Assembly: GCA_028697515.1 (NCBI GenBank)
Contig: JAQVEY010000072.1
Coordinates: 1-8,989 of the forward strand
Source of the DNA: Bacteroidales bacterium
GTDB lineage: Bacteria > Bacteroidota > Bacteroidia > Bacteroidales > ML635J-15
Direction of reading: 5' to 3'
DNA length: 8,989 bases
Below, in pieces: positions 1-6,914 of the stretch (the stretch's first letter is position 1; every line of letters begins with the position of its first letter). Below the pieces are notes generated by a model that was not told where the DNA came from, made no database searches, and saw nothing but the letters and a program-made list of their open reading frames with translations. Made by a program: the position numbers and the translations under genes.

Positions 1-34
1 CAAAAATTGTCATGCTTTTAAACTTTTGCTCCAT
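1..34 (-). CDS. Possible 5' end of a gene leaving the left edge
   Basis: On the minus strand an ATG at 34-32 opens a frame reading MEQKFKSMTIF up to the window edge. Only 11 codons are visible, so no function can be given. The region upstream of this ATG (35-180) is AT-rich and contains no competing long frame, which fits a gene start after a non-coding region. A purine-rich GGGGA lies about 16 bases upstream, further than usual for a ribosome binding site. This may equally be chance; the next few hundred bases to the left would decide it. Confidence 0.22.
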   Translation of the reverse strand, partial: MEQKFKSMTIF

Positions 35-181
35 AATATAAAATTTGATTCCCCAATATTACTACTTTTTTTACTATTCTACAAATGCCTAATTCAATAG
101 TTTTAAATCTGTCCGAATAAGAATACTCACCACTAAGACACCAACCCCCACAAGACAATATATTTAAGCTTCCTCATGCTA

Positions 182-430
182 ATTAGTGTCTTCTTTGTGT
201 AACATTGTCCAAATTTTTAGTAGCACAGAGTCTCTCTAAGTTAAACACAAAGTTAAATTAGTGTTTCCTTTGCTTAACTCTGTGTAACAATATTCTTTGT
301 GTCTTCGTGGTTCTATGTCTCAGCGTTCTTCCGCGTCTCTCTGCGTTAAAATTTTCTTCGTGTAACTTTGCGTTTCCCTTTGAGTAACTTCGAGTAACAA
401 TAGATTCTGCATCAAAAAACCTTTGTGTCC
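182..430. repeat. Degenerate short-unit repeat region (CTTTGTGTAAC-like units)
   Basis: This gene-free stretch is packed with variants of one 10-12 base unit: ctttgtgtaac at 193-203, ctttgcttaac at 268-278, ctctgcgttaa near 339-349, cttcgtgtaac at 356-366, ctttgagtaac at 378-388, ttcgagtaac near 389-398 and ctttgtgtcc at 421-430. Two longer copies, 182-203 and 257-278, agree at 18 of 22 positions. Inverted copies (cacagagt, gttaaacacaaag) occur at 224-252. Similar low-complexity sequence scattered between genes is known to me from several bacterial phyla, Bacteroidota among them; that link is recollection, not a search. The region begins right after the stop of the minus-strand gene at 436-1065. 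It has no open frame with protein-like composition and no constant spacers, so it is not a CRISPR array. Confidence 0.7.
224..284. repeat. Imperfect inverted repeat inside the repeat region
   Basis: The 8 bases cacagagt at 224-231 are perfectly complementary to actctgtg at 277-284. The inner arm gttaaacacaaag (240-252) pairs with ctttgcttaac (268-278) with one bulge and one mismatch. The two right-hand arms overlap by two bases, so the two pairings are partly alternative. The result could form a hairpin in RNA or single-stranded DNA. It lies about 150-200 bases beyond the stop of the minus-strand gene and could contribute to its transcript end, but no T-run follows, so a terminator role is unproven. 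Confidence 0.5.
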
Positions 431-435
431 CGTAA

Positions 436-1065
436 TCATTCCCTCACAAATTTCCCATTTTCAATGTAATAAATACCTTCTTCATGGTCTACTTTCAATT
501 CCTTGCAATAATAATCCGCGTCTGAAACCTGCAAAACAATATCTTTAATAGAAATTTTACCGTCATTATTAACAGAAAAATCATAATCATATCCACAAAA
601 AATAGAGTTAAACTCAATTCCAATATAGCTCATTACAATTTCTTGCTTAAACGAGCTTAGGGATGAAAATAGCTTTTTCTTAGTGTCAATATCCCAAATT
701 TCGTGAATTACACTACTTGTTCTGTATATTTTATTTGTTGCATTGCCAATTACTTCCACTGGAGGATTACTACAATACCATGTAATAATAATTTCTTCCT
801 GTCCTGAATTATTTATCTGCTGTGTTTTTATTCTGCATGAATCTGTACCTGTTGTCCCTTTTATAAATAAAGTATCTTTAATCCCATCTTTTACAAAAAC
901 TATATTTCTAAAATATTCAGTATTTTTCTTAGACTCAAAAACTTCAGAAACTAATCCGTTTGAGTTATTCTCGCAAATACGATAATTCTTTGAATTGTTT
1001 TCCTGTGCCATCACTTGCAAACAAAGAATTACTAAAATGATTGCAGTTATTGATTTTGTTTTCAT
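436..1065 (-). CDS. Small exported protein of unknown function
   Basis: The 209-residue product starts with a clear Sec signal peptide: MKTK, then a hydrophobic run (ITAIILVILCLQV), with likely cleavage after MA-20 so that mature protein starts at Gln21. It is therefore predicted to be periplasmic or surface-exposed. Cys15 lies inside the signal but is not in a good lipobox, so a lipoprotein is unlikely. The mature part has five cysteines (31, 77, 98, 157, 187), alternating strand-like stretches, and ends in IENGKFVRE, which looks like a final beta strand. Residues 164-175 (SVNNDGKISIKD) resemble a degenerate EF-hand/dockerin calcium loop with Ser in place of the first Asp. I recognise no family. 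The start is supported by the signal peptide and an A-rich leader just upstream. It is transcribed divergently from the gene at 1287 and ends at the repeat region. A shadow frame on the opposite strand (743-985) was left out. Confidence 0.8.
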   Translation of the reverse strand: MKTKSITAIILVILCLQVMAQENNSKNYRICENNSNGLVSEVFESKKNTEYFRNIVFVKDGIKDTLFIKGTTGTDSCRIKTQQINNSGQEEIIITWYCSNPPVEVIGNATNKIYRTSSVIHEIWDIDTKKKLFSSLSSFKQEIVMSYIGIEFNSIFCGYDYDFSVNNDGKISIKDIVLQVSDADYYCKELKVDHEEGIYYIENGKFVRE

Positions 1066-1185
1066 TTTTTAACTTTTTTACTACTCATTAAATAAAAATC
1101 ACGAAGCTTTAGCAACAAATATGCCGTTATGATATAATAAATTAGTTTTAATAATTATTTTTTTATATCTTAGCACCTATATAAT

Positions 1186-1214
1186 CAAATATAAAGTTTG
1201 TCCTAAATGCACAA
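1186..1214 (-). promoter_or_regulatory. Candidate Bacteroidota-type promoter for the 436-1065 gene
   Basis: Read on the minus strand, 1193-1186 is TATATTTG, an exact match to the Bacteroidota -7 box TAnnTTTG. A TTG (CAA at 1212-1214 on the plus strand) lies 18 bases upstream, close to the usual -33 spacing. It would give a leader of roughly 115 bases before the ATG at 1065. In sequence this AT-rich such matches can arise by chance. Confidence 0.35.
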
Positions 1215-1252
1215 CTAGTAATTATTGTAATACATGTGCGAAAGAAAAGTTA

Positions 1253-1260
1253 TATGTTTG
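1253..1260 (+). promoter_or_regulatory. Candidate -7 box for the plus-strand operon
   Basis: TATGTTTG matches the Bacteroidota TAnnTTTG box exactly. Transcription would begin near 1265-1268, about 15-20 bases before the ATG codons at 1281 and 1287. The nearest upstream TTG (1225-1227) is 25 bases away, longer than the usual spacing, so the -33 element is weak or absent. If real, the box sits inside the longer GTG-started frame and argues against a start at 1236. Confidence 0.35.
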
Positions 1261-1286
1261 TAAATATACAAATAAACCATATGGTT

Positions 1287-1742
1287 ATGAAAAGAGTAGT
1301 TTTAAAAAACTTTATACTTTTAATTTCAATATGTGCATTGTTGTCTTATACACAGGCACAGTCTGAAATACAGCCGGATTTACGCCTTATTAAAGCGCAT
1401 GATAAGGAATACATGGAAAATCTAAGACAAAATTCTCCATCTACGCTAGAGTATTTAAATTTTGAGTTGGATAATTCATGGTTCATTGCCGGTCCTGAGA
1501 TTTTGTCCAAGACTGATGCCATGGAATATCTGTATTACAAAGATACGATAAGTGGAGAAAAAGCAGATATAAGAGTTGAAGTATCAGATGTGGAAGATAT
1601 AAATATAGCTGAGTATTTTTATGATAGAAAATATGATACTCATGTTTTCTATAAAATAGGAGATTCAGGTATGATAATAGGCTTTTATTCAGTAAAAGAA
1701 ACGGCTAGAAAATATAATATTTCAAAAAACCTTAAATTATGA
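1287..1742 (+). CDS. Small exported protein preceding the giant secreted protein
   Basis: From the ATG at 1287 this encodes 151 residues: a signal peptide (MKRVVLKN, then FILLISICALLSY, likely cut after TQA-24) and a mature part of about 127 residues without cysteines. The open frame extends upstream to a GTG at 1236, but this would put 17 polar residues before the signal peptide and place a promoter-like TATGTTTG inside the gene. ATG at 1281 (two residues earlier) is equally possible. The mature part opens with a charged helical stretch (residues 30-60, including EYMENLRQNSPSTLEYLNFE) and continues with strand-like segments. I do not recognise a named family. Its TGA stop overlaps the ATG of the next gene (ATGA, 1739-1742), so the two are probably translationally coupled. 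By inference it may assist export, surface attachment or folding of that protein; nothing in its own sequence proves this. Confidence 0.75.
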   Translation: MKRVVLKNFILLISICALLSYTQAQSEIQPDLRLIKAHDKEYMENLRQNSPSTLEYLNFELDNSWFIAGPEILSKTDAMEYLYYKDTISGEKADIRVEVSDVEDINIAEYFYDRKYDTHVFYKIGDSGMIIGFYSVKETARKYNISKNLKL

Positions 1743-4177
1743 AAACAATAAGAATATTTATAGCTATCGTAATATCAGTATTTGCTATAAGCTTACAGGT
1801 TTTTTCGCAGACATATCTGCTTAATAGTGATCAGGAAATCGAAACATGTTCAGGAACTATTTATGATTCCGGTGGTTCAGAAGGACAGTACAGTAATGAT
1901 GAAAGCTATATTGTTATTATTTGTAGTGATAACGATTCTGAAATTCAGTTGCAGTTTGCGGAATTCAACCTAGCTACTGGCGATATCCTCGGAATCTATA
2001 ACGGTGCAGGTGTTACTAATCTTTTAGTTAGTGGAACGGGAACGAGTCTAAACGGACAAACTATTATAGCGGATGTAAATTGTGTTACTTTAGTATGGAG
2101 TACGAATGCGAGCGGCACAGCAACAGGTTTTGCAGCAAATATTATCTGTAGCTCTCTTTGTCAGAGTTACTCCATGGGTATAAATTCAAATCCTGCAATT
2201 ACTGATCCGGTTGAAATGTTTCTTGATATTTGTCCCGGTCAGCAGGTTGATTTTACTGCCCTAACAGATTTCTTTAATAACGGTTCAGAAGGATATACAC
2301 AAACTGAGGCAAGTACTATGTATCATTGGGAAATGACTGACCAATTCAATCAGCTTGTGGTTGACCAAAGTGGTCTTGGACTGACAAATATTTCTTTTAC
2401 ATTTAATGAATCTGCCGGCTATTCTTTAAGTTTACGATCAGAAGACGTTATGGGTTGCTGGAATATGGGTGATGCAACATTACGGATACAAGTGTCTGTT
2501 CCACCCACATTTGAAGGTACATCTTTAGCTCCAACACCTATCTGTCCGGGTGAAACTGTTATATTCACAGGCCATGTCCAGACTTACCCCTGGGTAATGT
2601 CTGTTGTTGATATTGATACGGAAATAGTAGAGCAATGTGTAGAAGACCATTATGATGGATTAATATGCTTTGATGTAAATACTTTTGCTCCCGGGCAAAC
2701 AATTGCATCTGCCAATGATCTTGAATCGGTTTGTATTAATATGGAGCATTCATATATGGGAGACTTTTATATGTATATAAGATGCCCAAATGGTCAGCAA
2801 GCTATATTGCACGAATATTACAACTGTAATAATGCATATATGGGCTTACCGAACCACTATGACAACTGTGTTCCGGGAACCGGTTGGGATTATTGCTGGT
2901 CTATGAGTGCTTCTCAGCCACATAATTCTGTTTGTCAATCAGGAGTATCTCTTCCTGCAGGTACATATTTGCCCTTGGGTACATTTGAAAGTCTGATTGG
3001 TTGTCCGATAAATGGTGAATGGTGTATAAGGTTTTATGACAACTGGAGTTCTGATGATGGTTATATCTGGACAGCTGATTTGAATTTTAACCCAGCACTA
3101 ATAGCACAGGATACATGGAATTATGAAAATGTTTATGATCAGAGCGGAAACTCTGCTGACGGAGTATGGTCAGGTCCTGATATGGTTGATGCTACAGGTT
3201 TTATTGGAACAGCAACTCCGTTTACAAGCGGAAATATTAATTATACTTTTACCGCTACCGATGACTTTGGTTGCTCTTATGATACTACAATTTTTGTTGT
3301 AGTTAAGCCTATTACCGACCCGACTTGCTGTATAATGCCCGAAGTAAATGCCGGACCTGATGAAGCTGTATGTAGTAATACATATACTTTAAACTCTACT
3401 CTTGCCACTGGTAACAGTGGGATATGGACTGTTACCAGCGGGACTCCCGGGGCAGTATTTGATGATGTCCAAGATCCGAATACTACTGTTACGGTAAATA
3501 TCTTTGGAACTTATACTTTTACATGGACAGAATACTATTTGGGAAATACTCAAAATTTGGTTTGTTCAGATAATGACACAGTATCTATAACATTTAATAA
3601 AACATATGACCCGACCATCACTGCTATTGATGATATGTGTATCTCAACTGCTCCATTCATGATATATACTGCTGATTTTGGAACCTTAACTTGTTCTCCT
3701 ACTACAACTGCTCTTAATACAACAACAGGAGTATTTGATCCAACAGCAACAGGGCCTGGTGTTTATACTATTACTAATACTATATCAGGACCTTGTGGAG
3801 GAGCAGATTTTGACGATGAAACATTTGAAATTTTTGATGAAATCAATATTGTAAACTTTTCTGAAGTCTGCGGACTAACTGCAAGTCCGACTTCATTCAC
3901 CGTTTCGTGGGACGTTGAGGGCTTTACGGGAGATCCTTATTCAGGATATTTGGTTAATGGAGTAGTTCAGGGAAGTACTCATTACACTGAAGATATTGTT
4001 TCTCCAGGTAGTTATGCATACACAGTTACAGATCCAAATGGTTGTAGCAATATAGAGATTAGCGGATTCCGCGATTGCGATTGTCCTTTGTATGCAGGAA
4101 CTATGGGCTCATTACAAACAGTAATTTTATGTCAGGATGAATGTACAGAACCTGATGTAACTCATAATGAAGATTAG
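1739..4177 (+). CDS. N-terminal part of the giant secreted protein (CUB-like and P/Homo-B-like domains)
   Basis: The 812 residues before the TAG begin with a signal peptide (MKTIRIFIAIVISVFAISLQ, cut after VFS-23). Residues about 37-137 look like a CUB domain: Cys37, Cys62, Cys115 and Cys137, with the typical GDILGIYNGA and an aromatic/Gly ending. Residues about 160-253 form a PKD/Ig-like segment starting at CPGQQVDF, and a second CPGETVIF begins at 269. Residues about 288-453 resemble a P/Homo-B domain (proprotein-convertase type), with ESVCINMEHSYMGDFYMYI and NGEWCIRFYDNWSSDDGYI as the two hallmark strand segments; no protease domain accompanies it. Residues 536-620 are the first 'AGPDEAVC...FGTYTFTWTE' module, followed by two more beta-rich segments to 780. 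The start overlaps the previous stop by ATGA. Domain names rest on motif recognition, not a profile search. The polypeptide ends mid-domain. Confidence 0.8.
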   Translation: MKTIRIFIAIVISVFAISLQVFSQTYLLNSDQEIETCSGTIYDSGGSEGQYSNDESYIVIICSDNDSEIQLQFAEFNLATGDILGIYNGAGVTNLLVSGTGTSLNGQTIIADVNCVTLVWSTNASGTATGFAANIICSSLCQSYSMGINSNPAITDPVEMFLDICPGQQVDFTALTDFFNNGSEGYTQTEASTMYHWEMTDQFNQLVVDQSGLGLTNISFTFNESAGYSLSLRSEDVMGCWNMGDATLRIQVSVPPTFEGTSLAPTPICPGETVIFTGHVQTYPWVMSVVDIDTEIVEQCVEDHYDGLICFDVNTFAPGQTIASANDLESVCINMEHSYMGDFYMYIRCPNGQQAILHEYYNCNNAYMGLPNHYDNCVPGTGWDYCWSMSASQPHNSVCQSGVSLPAGTYLPLGTFESLIGCPINGEWCIRFYDNWSSDDGYIWTADLNFNPALIAQDTWNYENVYDQSGNSADGVWSGPDMVDATGFIGTATPFTSGNINYTFTATDDFGCSYDTTIFVVVKPITDPTCCIMPEVNAGPDEAVCSNTYTLNSTLATGNSGIWTVTSGTPGAVFDDVQDPNTTVTVNIFGTYTFTWTEYYLGNTQNLVCSDNDTVSITFNKTYDPTITAIDDMCISTAPFMIYTADFGTLTCSPTTTALNTTTGVFDPTATGPGVYTITNTISGPCGGADFDDETFEIFDEINIVNFSEVCGLTASPTSFTVSWDVEGFTGDPYSGYLVNGVVQGSTHYTEDIVSPGSYAYTVTDPNGCSNIEISGFRDCDCPLYAGTMGSLQTVILCQDECTEPDVTHNED
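4175..4177 (+). other. In-frame TAG interrupting the giant gene
   Basis: The codons are GAA GAT TAG GGG ACT GAC. One base change from GAG, CAG, AAG, TGG, TAT, TAC, TTG or TCG would produce it. The same frame ends with TAG at 6836-6838, directly after a complete sorting domain and just before hairpins, and there TAG clearly acts as a stop. This argues against general reassignment of TAG in this genome. No obvious readthrough-promoting structure follows. Confidence 0.85.
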
Positions 4178-4210
4178 GGGACTGACGATGGTGCAGGTAT
4201 CTTTGAATTT

Positions 4211-6838
4211 ATGCTTCACAATGGTAATAATATTCCTATTGCATATAGTCCAACACCTAATTTTTGTTATAATTCAAGCTATAGCTATAATACGATTTAT
4301 TATGTTTCTGCTATTTGCGGTATAGAAAACGGAGGACACCCTGAATTATTTAACGAGTGTTACTCTATAGCAGCAGGTACTCCTGTAATGTGGCAACAAA
4401 ACCCTATCGCTGTTGCTGGAAATGATAAAGATACTTGCGGATTAGTTTTAAGTCTGAATGCCAACACTCCCGAACTGGGAATGTACGGTTACTGGTCTTC
4501 AGATTGTGAGTTTTTTGCAGTGGGGGAAACTTCTCATACAGATCCTAATGCAATAGTTATGGCAACAGAGTTTAACACTTGTACATTCACTTGGAATGTT
4601 GTATATGGCGGGTGTGTAGCAACTGATAATGTAATATTATCATTCATGAACACCCCAAATCCTTTCGCAGGTAACGATATGACTGTTTGTGGTAATACTG
4701 CAATAATGGAAGGTGTTGCCAGTCTGGCAGGAACAGATCTGATATGGACAGGTAATGGAACCAGTTTTAATCCTCAATCCAGTGCCAATGCTCAGGCTTT
4801 AGTTGGCAATTTCGGAACATATCAATATACTCTGACAGAGAGTAATTCTGCATGCTCTGGCGAAGATCAGGTACTAGTAACCTACATTCAACCACCATCA
4901 CCAATTGTTTCGAGTAGTTCAGATACGGTCTGTGGTACATCATACAATTTGCATGTAATAACAACTGCTGATGCAGATGGACAATGGAGAGCCTATGATT
5001 CTGGCATGAATTTATTATATCCACAACCTATATTTATACCATCAATTTATGATGATACAGTTACAGTTACCATTGGTAATTATTCTGGCTCATACCGTAC
5101 TGTTATTTTTGAATGGGAAGAATATAATCAGGTTAATAGTATCGAATGCTTTTCATCAGTAGCTATGGAAGTTCTTTTTGCAAGAGAACCTGTGGCAAGT
5201 GTTGGTGCCAGTGATGAATCGGAAATATGTGGATTATGTGTTCAATTTGCTGCAGACACAACTGGTTCAGGTTGGGCACAAGGAATATGGATTCCAAGAG
5301 GATTAATTGGAGAATTTGAAAATGATGATTATCATAAACCGGATGCAGTATTTTGTATATCTGAAGAAGGAAATTTTGGAGATACAGCTCATGTAAGAGC
5401 ACCCATGTTATGGGCAATGAGAAATTATGGTTGTATCTCTATAGATACAATGTGGGTAACCTTCTATCAGCGTCCTGAAGCAAATGCAGGTGGTGATACT
5501 CTGTTCTGCGGATTGACAGGTTATCTGCATGCAATTACAAGTGTTGGAGATGGTGTTTGGACTACTCCTTCAGAATTGAACATACAATTTGCTGATGAAA
5601 ACAATCCATATACACAGGTTACGTCAAATGTAATAAACACCGATAATCCGACCAATCCATTTTTTGAATTGATTTGGACAGAAGACAACAGTAATGGCTG
5701 TACCGACAGTGATACTATAAAACTAATATTTGCACGAATTCCATCATCTAATATGCATATCATTCCACCAAAATGCTTTGGAGAACTTGCTACTATAGCC
5801 GCAGCTGAAGATTCGTTGCAGCAATACACATGGAATTACTATGGAGGAGAGGAAGTGGATAGTTTAGCTCTCTATAATAATATGGGTGGCGACTACCAAA
5901 ATTTTGTTTTCTGGACAGACGAAGAAGAAACACATATAGTAAGTTTGATATCAACCAACTTCTGGGGTTGTCAGAGTCCGGTAATTATTGACACAATTCA
6001 TGAGCCGCTTATACCTGAATTTGCCACCAAAATAATATCTGATACCTGTGCATTGGGTAAGGGAGGGATAATCTTTGAGGACACTCTTAGTAGCAATGTA
6101 TTTTTCTGGATAGATACGACAGTGGGACCAATTTCAGGTACTCCAATCACAACTGTATATAATATCCCAGCAGGCGAATACGACATACAAGTTTCTTATC
6201 TGACTCCGAATGTGATAAACTATGCTTATTATATTCAAACATTTGGAACGTGTAACTGTTTAGATACTTTAAGTTACGAAATTGAACCAACAATGCTGGT
6301 TGAAGCTAGCGCATCAATTTCTATGGATGTACAACTTCATAATCTTTATGCTCCGGCAAGTGTAATATTCGTAAATTCCACAGAAGAAAATGATTTCAAT
6401 TATAATTGTATATGGGTATTTGGAGACGGGACTTCGGAAACCAATTGTAATGCCATGTTAGAACATATATATTATGATCCGGGTTGTTACAATCCTTATA
6501 TGGTCACTGAAGTCTCAGATTTGACTGCATGTCGTGATACTGCTTACATTGAACCTTGCATAAATATTCAGGGAGATGGTAGTGCAGGATTGTATCACAT
6601 AGAATCAGATTATTTGATCTATCCAAATCCATGTAGAGATATTTTTTATATTGAAACAGTCTTAGATGAAAAAATTCAATTAGAAATAATTGATGCGATT
6701 GGTAATGAGGTTATGTATATTGATTATTATAAAGGTGATTTAGTTTCGACTTCCAGCTTAAAATCCGGTTTGTACACACTTAAAATTACTGACTCGAAAA
6801 GATTTGTAAATAAAAAGTTGATTGTTATAAAGGATTAG
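4211..6838 (+). CDS. C-terminal part of the giant secreted protein, with T9SS type A sorting domain
   Basis: The frame is open from 4178; the first ATG is at 4211 and gives 875 residues, with no signal peptide and no good ribosome binding site, so independent initiation is doubtful. After the remainder of the interrupted domain come at least five modules of roughly 75-95 residues, at about 64-145, 150-225, 230-323, 327-418 and 421-507 of this part. Most open with AGxD...CG and close with a late Cys and a hydrophobic strand (e.g. VILSF, DTIKLIF). A diverged PKD-like segment (515-600) and a clearer PKD domain follow (about 697-787, with VFGDGTS). Residues 801-875 are a T9SS type A C-terminal sorting domain: YLIYPNPCRDIFYIE, then LEIIDAIGNEV, then SLKSGLYTLKIT, ending KKLIVIKD. 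This domain directs outer-membrane translocation and surface anchoring by the type 9 machinery, which is not encoded in this window. Confidence 0.8.
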   Translation: MLHNGNNIPIAYSPTPNFCYNSSYSYNTIYYVSAICGIENGGHPELFNECYSIAAGTPVMWQQNPIAVAGNDKDTCGLVLSLNANTPELGMYGYWSSDCEFFAVGETSHTDPNAIVMATEFNTCTFTWNVVYGGCVATDNVILSFMNTPNPFAGNDMTVCGNTAIMEGVASLAGTDLIWTGNGTSFNPQSSANAQALVGNFGTYQYTLTESNSACSGEDQVLVTYIQPPSPIVSSSSDTVCGTSYNLHVITTADADGQWRAYDSGMNLLYPQPIFIPSIYDDTVTVTIGNYSGSYRTVIFEWEEYNQVNSIECFSSVAMEVLFAREPVASVGASDESEICGLCVQFAADTTGSGWAQGIWIPRGLIGEFENDDYHKPDAVFCISEEGNFGDTAHVRAPMLWAMRNYGCISIDTMWVTFYQRPEANAGGDTLFCGLTGYLHAITSVGDGVWTTPSELNIQFADENNPYTQVTSNVINTDNPTNPFFELIWTEDNSNGCTDSDTIKLIFARIPSSNMHIIPPKCFGELATIAAAEDSLQQYTWNYYGGEEVDSLALYNNMGGDYQNFVFWTDEEETHIVSLISTNFWGCQSPVIIDTIHEPLIPEFATKIISDTCALGKGGIIFEDTLSSNVFFWIDTTVGPISGTPITTVYNIPAGEYDIQVSYLTPNVINYAYYIQTFGTCNCLDTLSYEIEPTMLVEASASISMDVQLHNLYAPASVIFVNSTEENDFNYNCIWVFGDGTSETNCNAMLEHIYYDPGCYNPYMVTEVSDLTACRDTAYIEPCINIQGDGSAGLYHIESDYLIYPNPCRDIFYIETVLDEKIQLEIIDAIGNEVMYIDYYKGDLVSTSSLKSGLYTLKITDSKRFVNKKLIVIKD

Positions 6839-6847
6839 GTTTTAATA

Positions 6848-6868
6848 CACAGATTTTAGTTTTCTGTG
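6848..6868 (+). terminator. Weak hairpin after the giant gene
   Basis: CACAGA (6848-6853) pairs with TCTGTG (6863-6868) around a 9-base AT-rich loop, ten bases after the TAG at 6836-6838. An AT-rich stretch follows but without an uninterrupted T-run, so this is at best a weak part of the transcript end. Confidence 0.3.
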
Positions 6869-6887
6869 ACAATATTTATTTAAATCT

Positions 6888-6912
6888 GGAATTTTACTAA
6901 TAGTAAAATTCC
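6888..6912. terminator. Perfect 11-bp hairpin between convergent genes, likely bidirectional terminator
   Basis: GGAATTTTACT (6888-6898) is perfectly complementary to AGTAAAATTCC (6902-6912), with a 3-base loop AAT. It lies 49 bases after the plus-strand stop and 2 bases beyond the TAA of rsmI (6915-6917) on the minus strand, the position expected for a shared terminator of two converging transcripts. The internal TTTT/AAAA tracts lie inside the stem, and no clean T-run follows on either side, so strength is uncertain. Confidence 0.6.
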
Positions 6913-6914
6913 TA

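Larger units (their letters stand above)
1739..6838 (+). pseudogene. Giant T9SS-exported adhesin-like protein gene, split by an in-frame TAG
   Basis: Read through the TAG at 4175-4177, this is one frame of 1,699 positions with a signal peptide at one end and a T9SS sorting domain at the other. Codons after the stop continue without any shift (GTDDGAGIFEF, then Met825). The sequence on either side (about residues 780-890) reads as a single secreted module, from DCDCPLYAGTMGSL to YSIAAGTPVMW, so the stop lies inside a domain and not between proteins. No other frameshift or stop is seen, and both halves keep protein-like composition and modular repeats, which points to a recent lesion or a base-calling error. 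If the stop is real, the first product is exported without a sorting signal and the second would have a sorting signal without a signal peptide; neither alone should reach the surface. The intact protein would be a very large, Cys-rich (about 60 Cys by eye) extracellular multidomain protein, plausibly an adhesin. Confidence 0.8.

Noticed and set aside
182..430. CRISPR array
   Set aside because: The units are short, degenerate, irregularly spaced and in both orientations, with no constant-length spacers and no cas genes.
1236..1286. Longer start (GTG at 1236) for the small exported protein
   Set aside because: It would put 17 polar residues ahead of the signal peptide and include a promoter-like box; ATG at 1281 or 1287 gives a normal signal peptide.
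4175..4177. TAG reassigned as a sense codon in this genome
   Set aside because: TAG at 6836-6838 ends the same frame exactly after a complete sorting domain. Other genes here stop at TAA or TGA, so nothing else supports reassignment.
4767..6186. Minus-strand open frames at 4767-5024, 5163-5417, 5521-5829 and 5998-6186
   Set aside because: They lie wholly opposite the giant gene, have no recognisable domains, and show His/Leu/Gln-rich composition typical of antisense readings.
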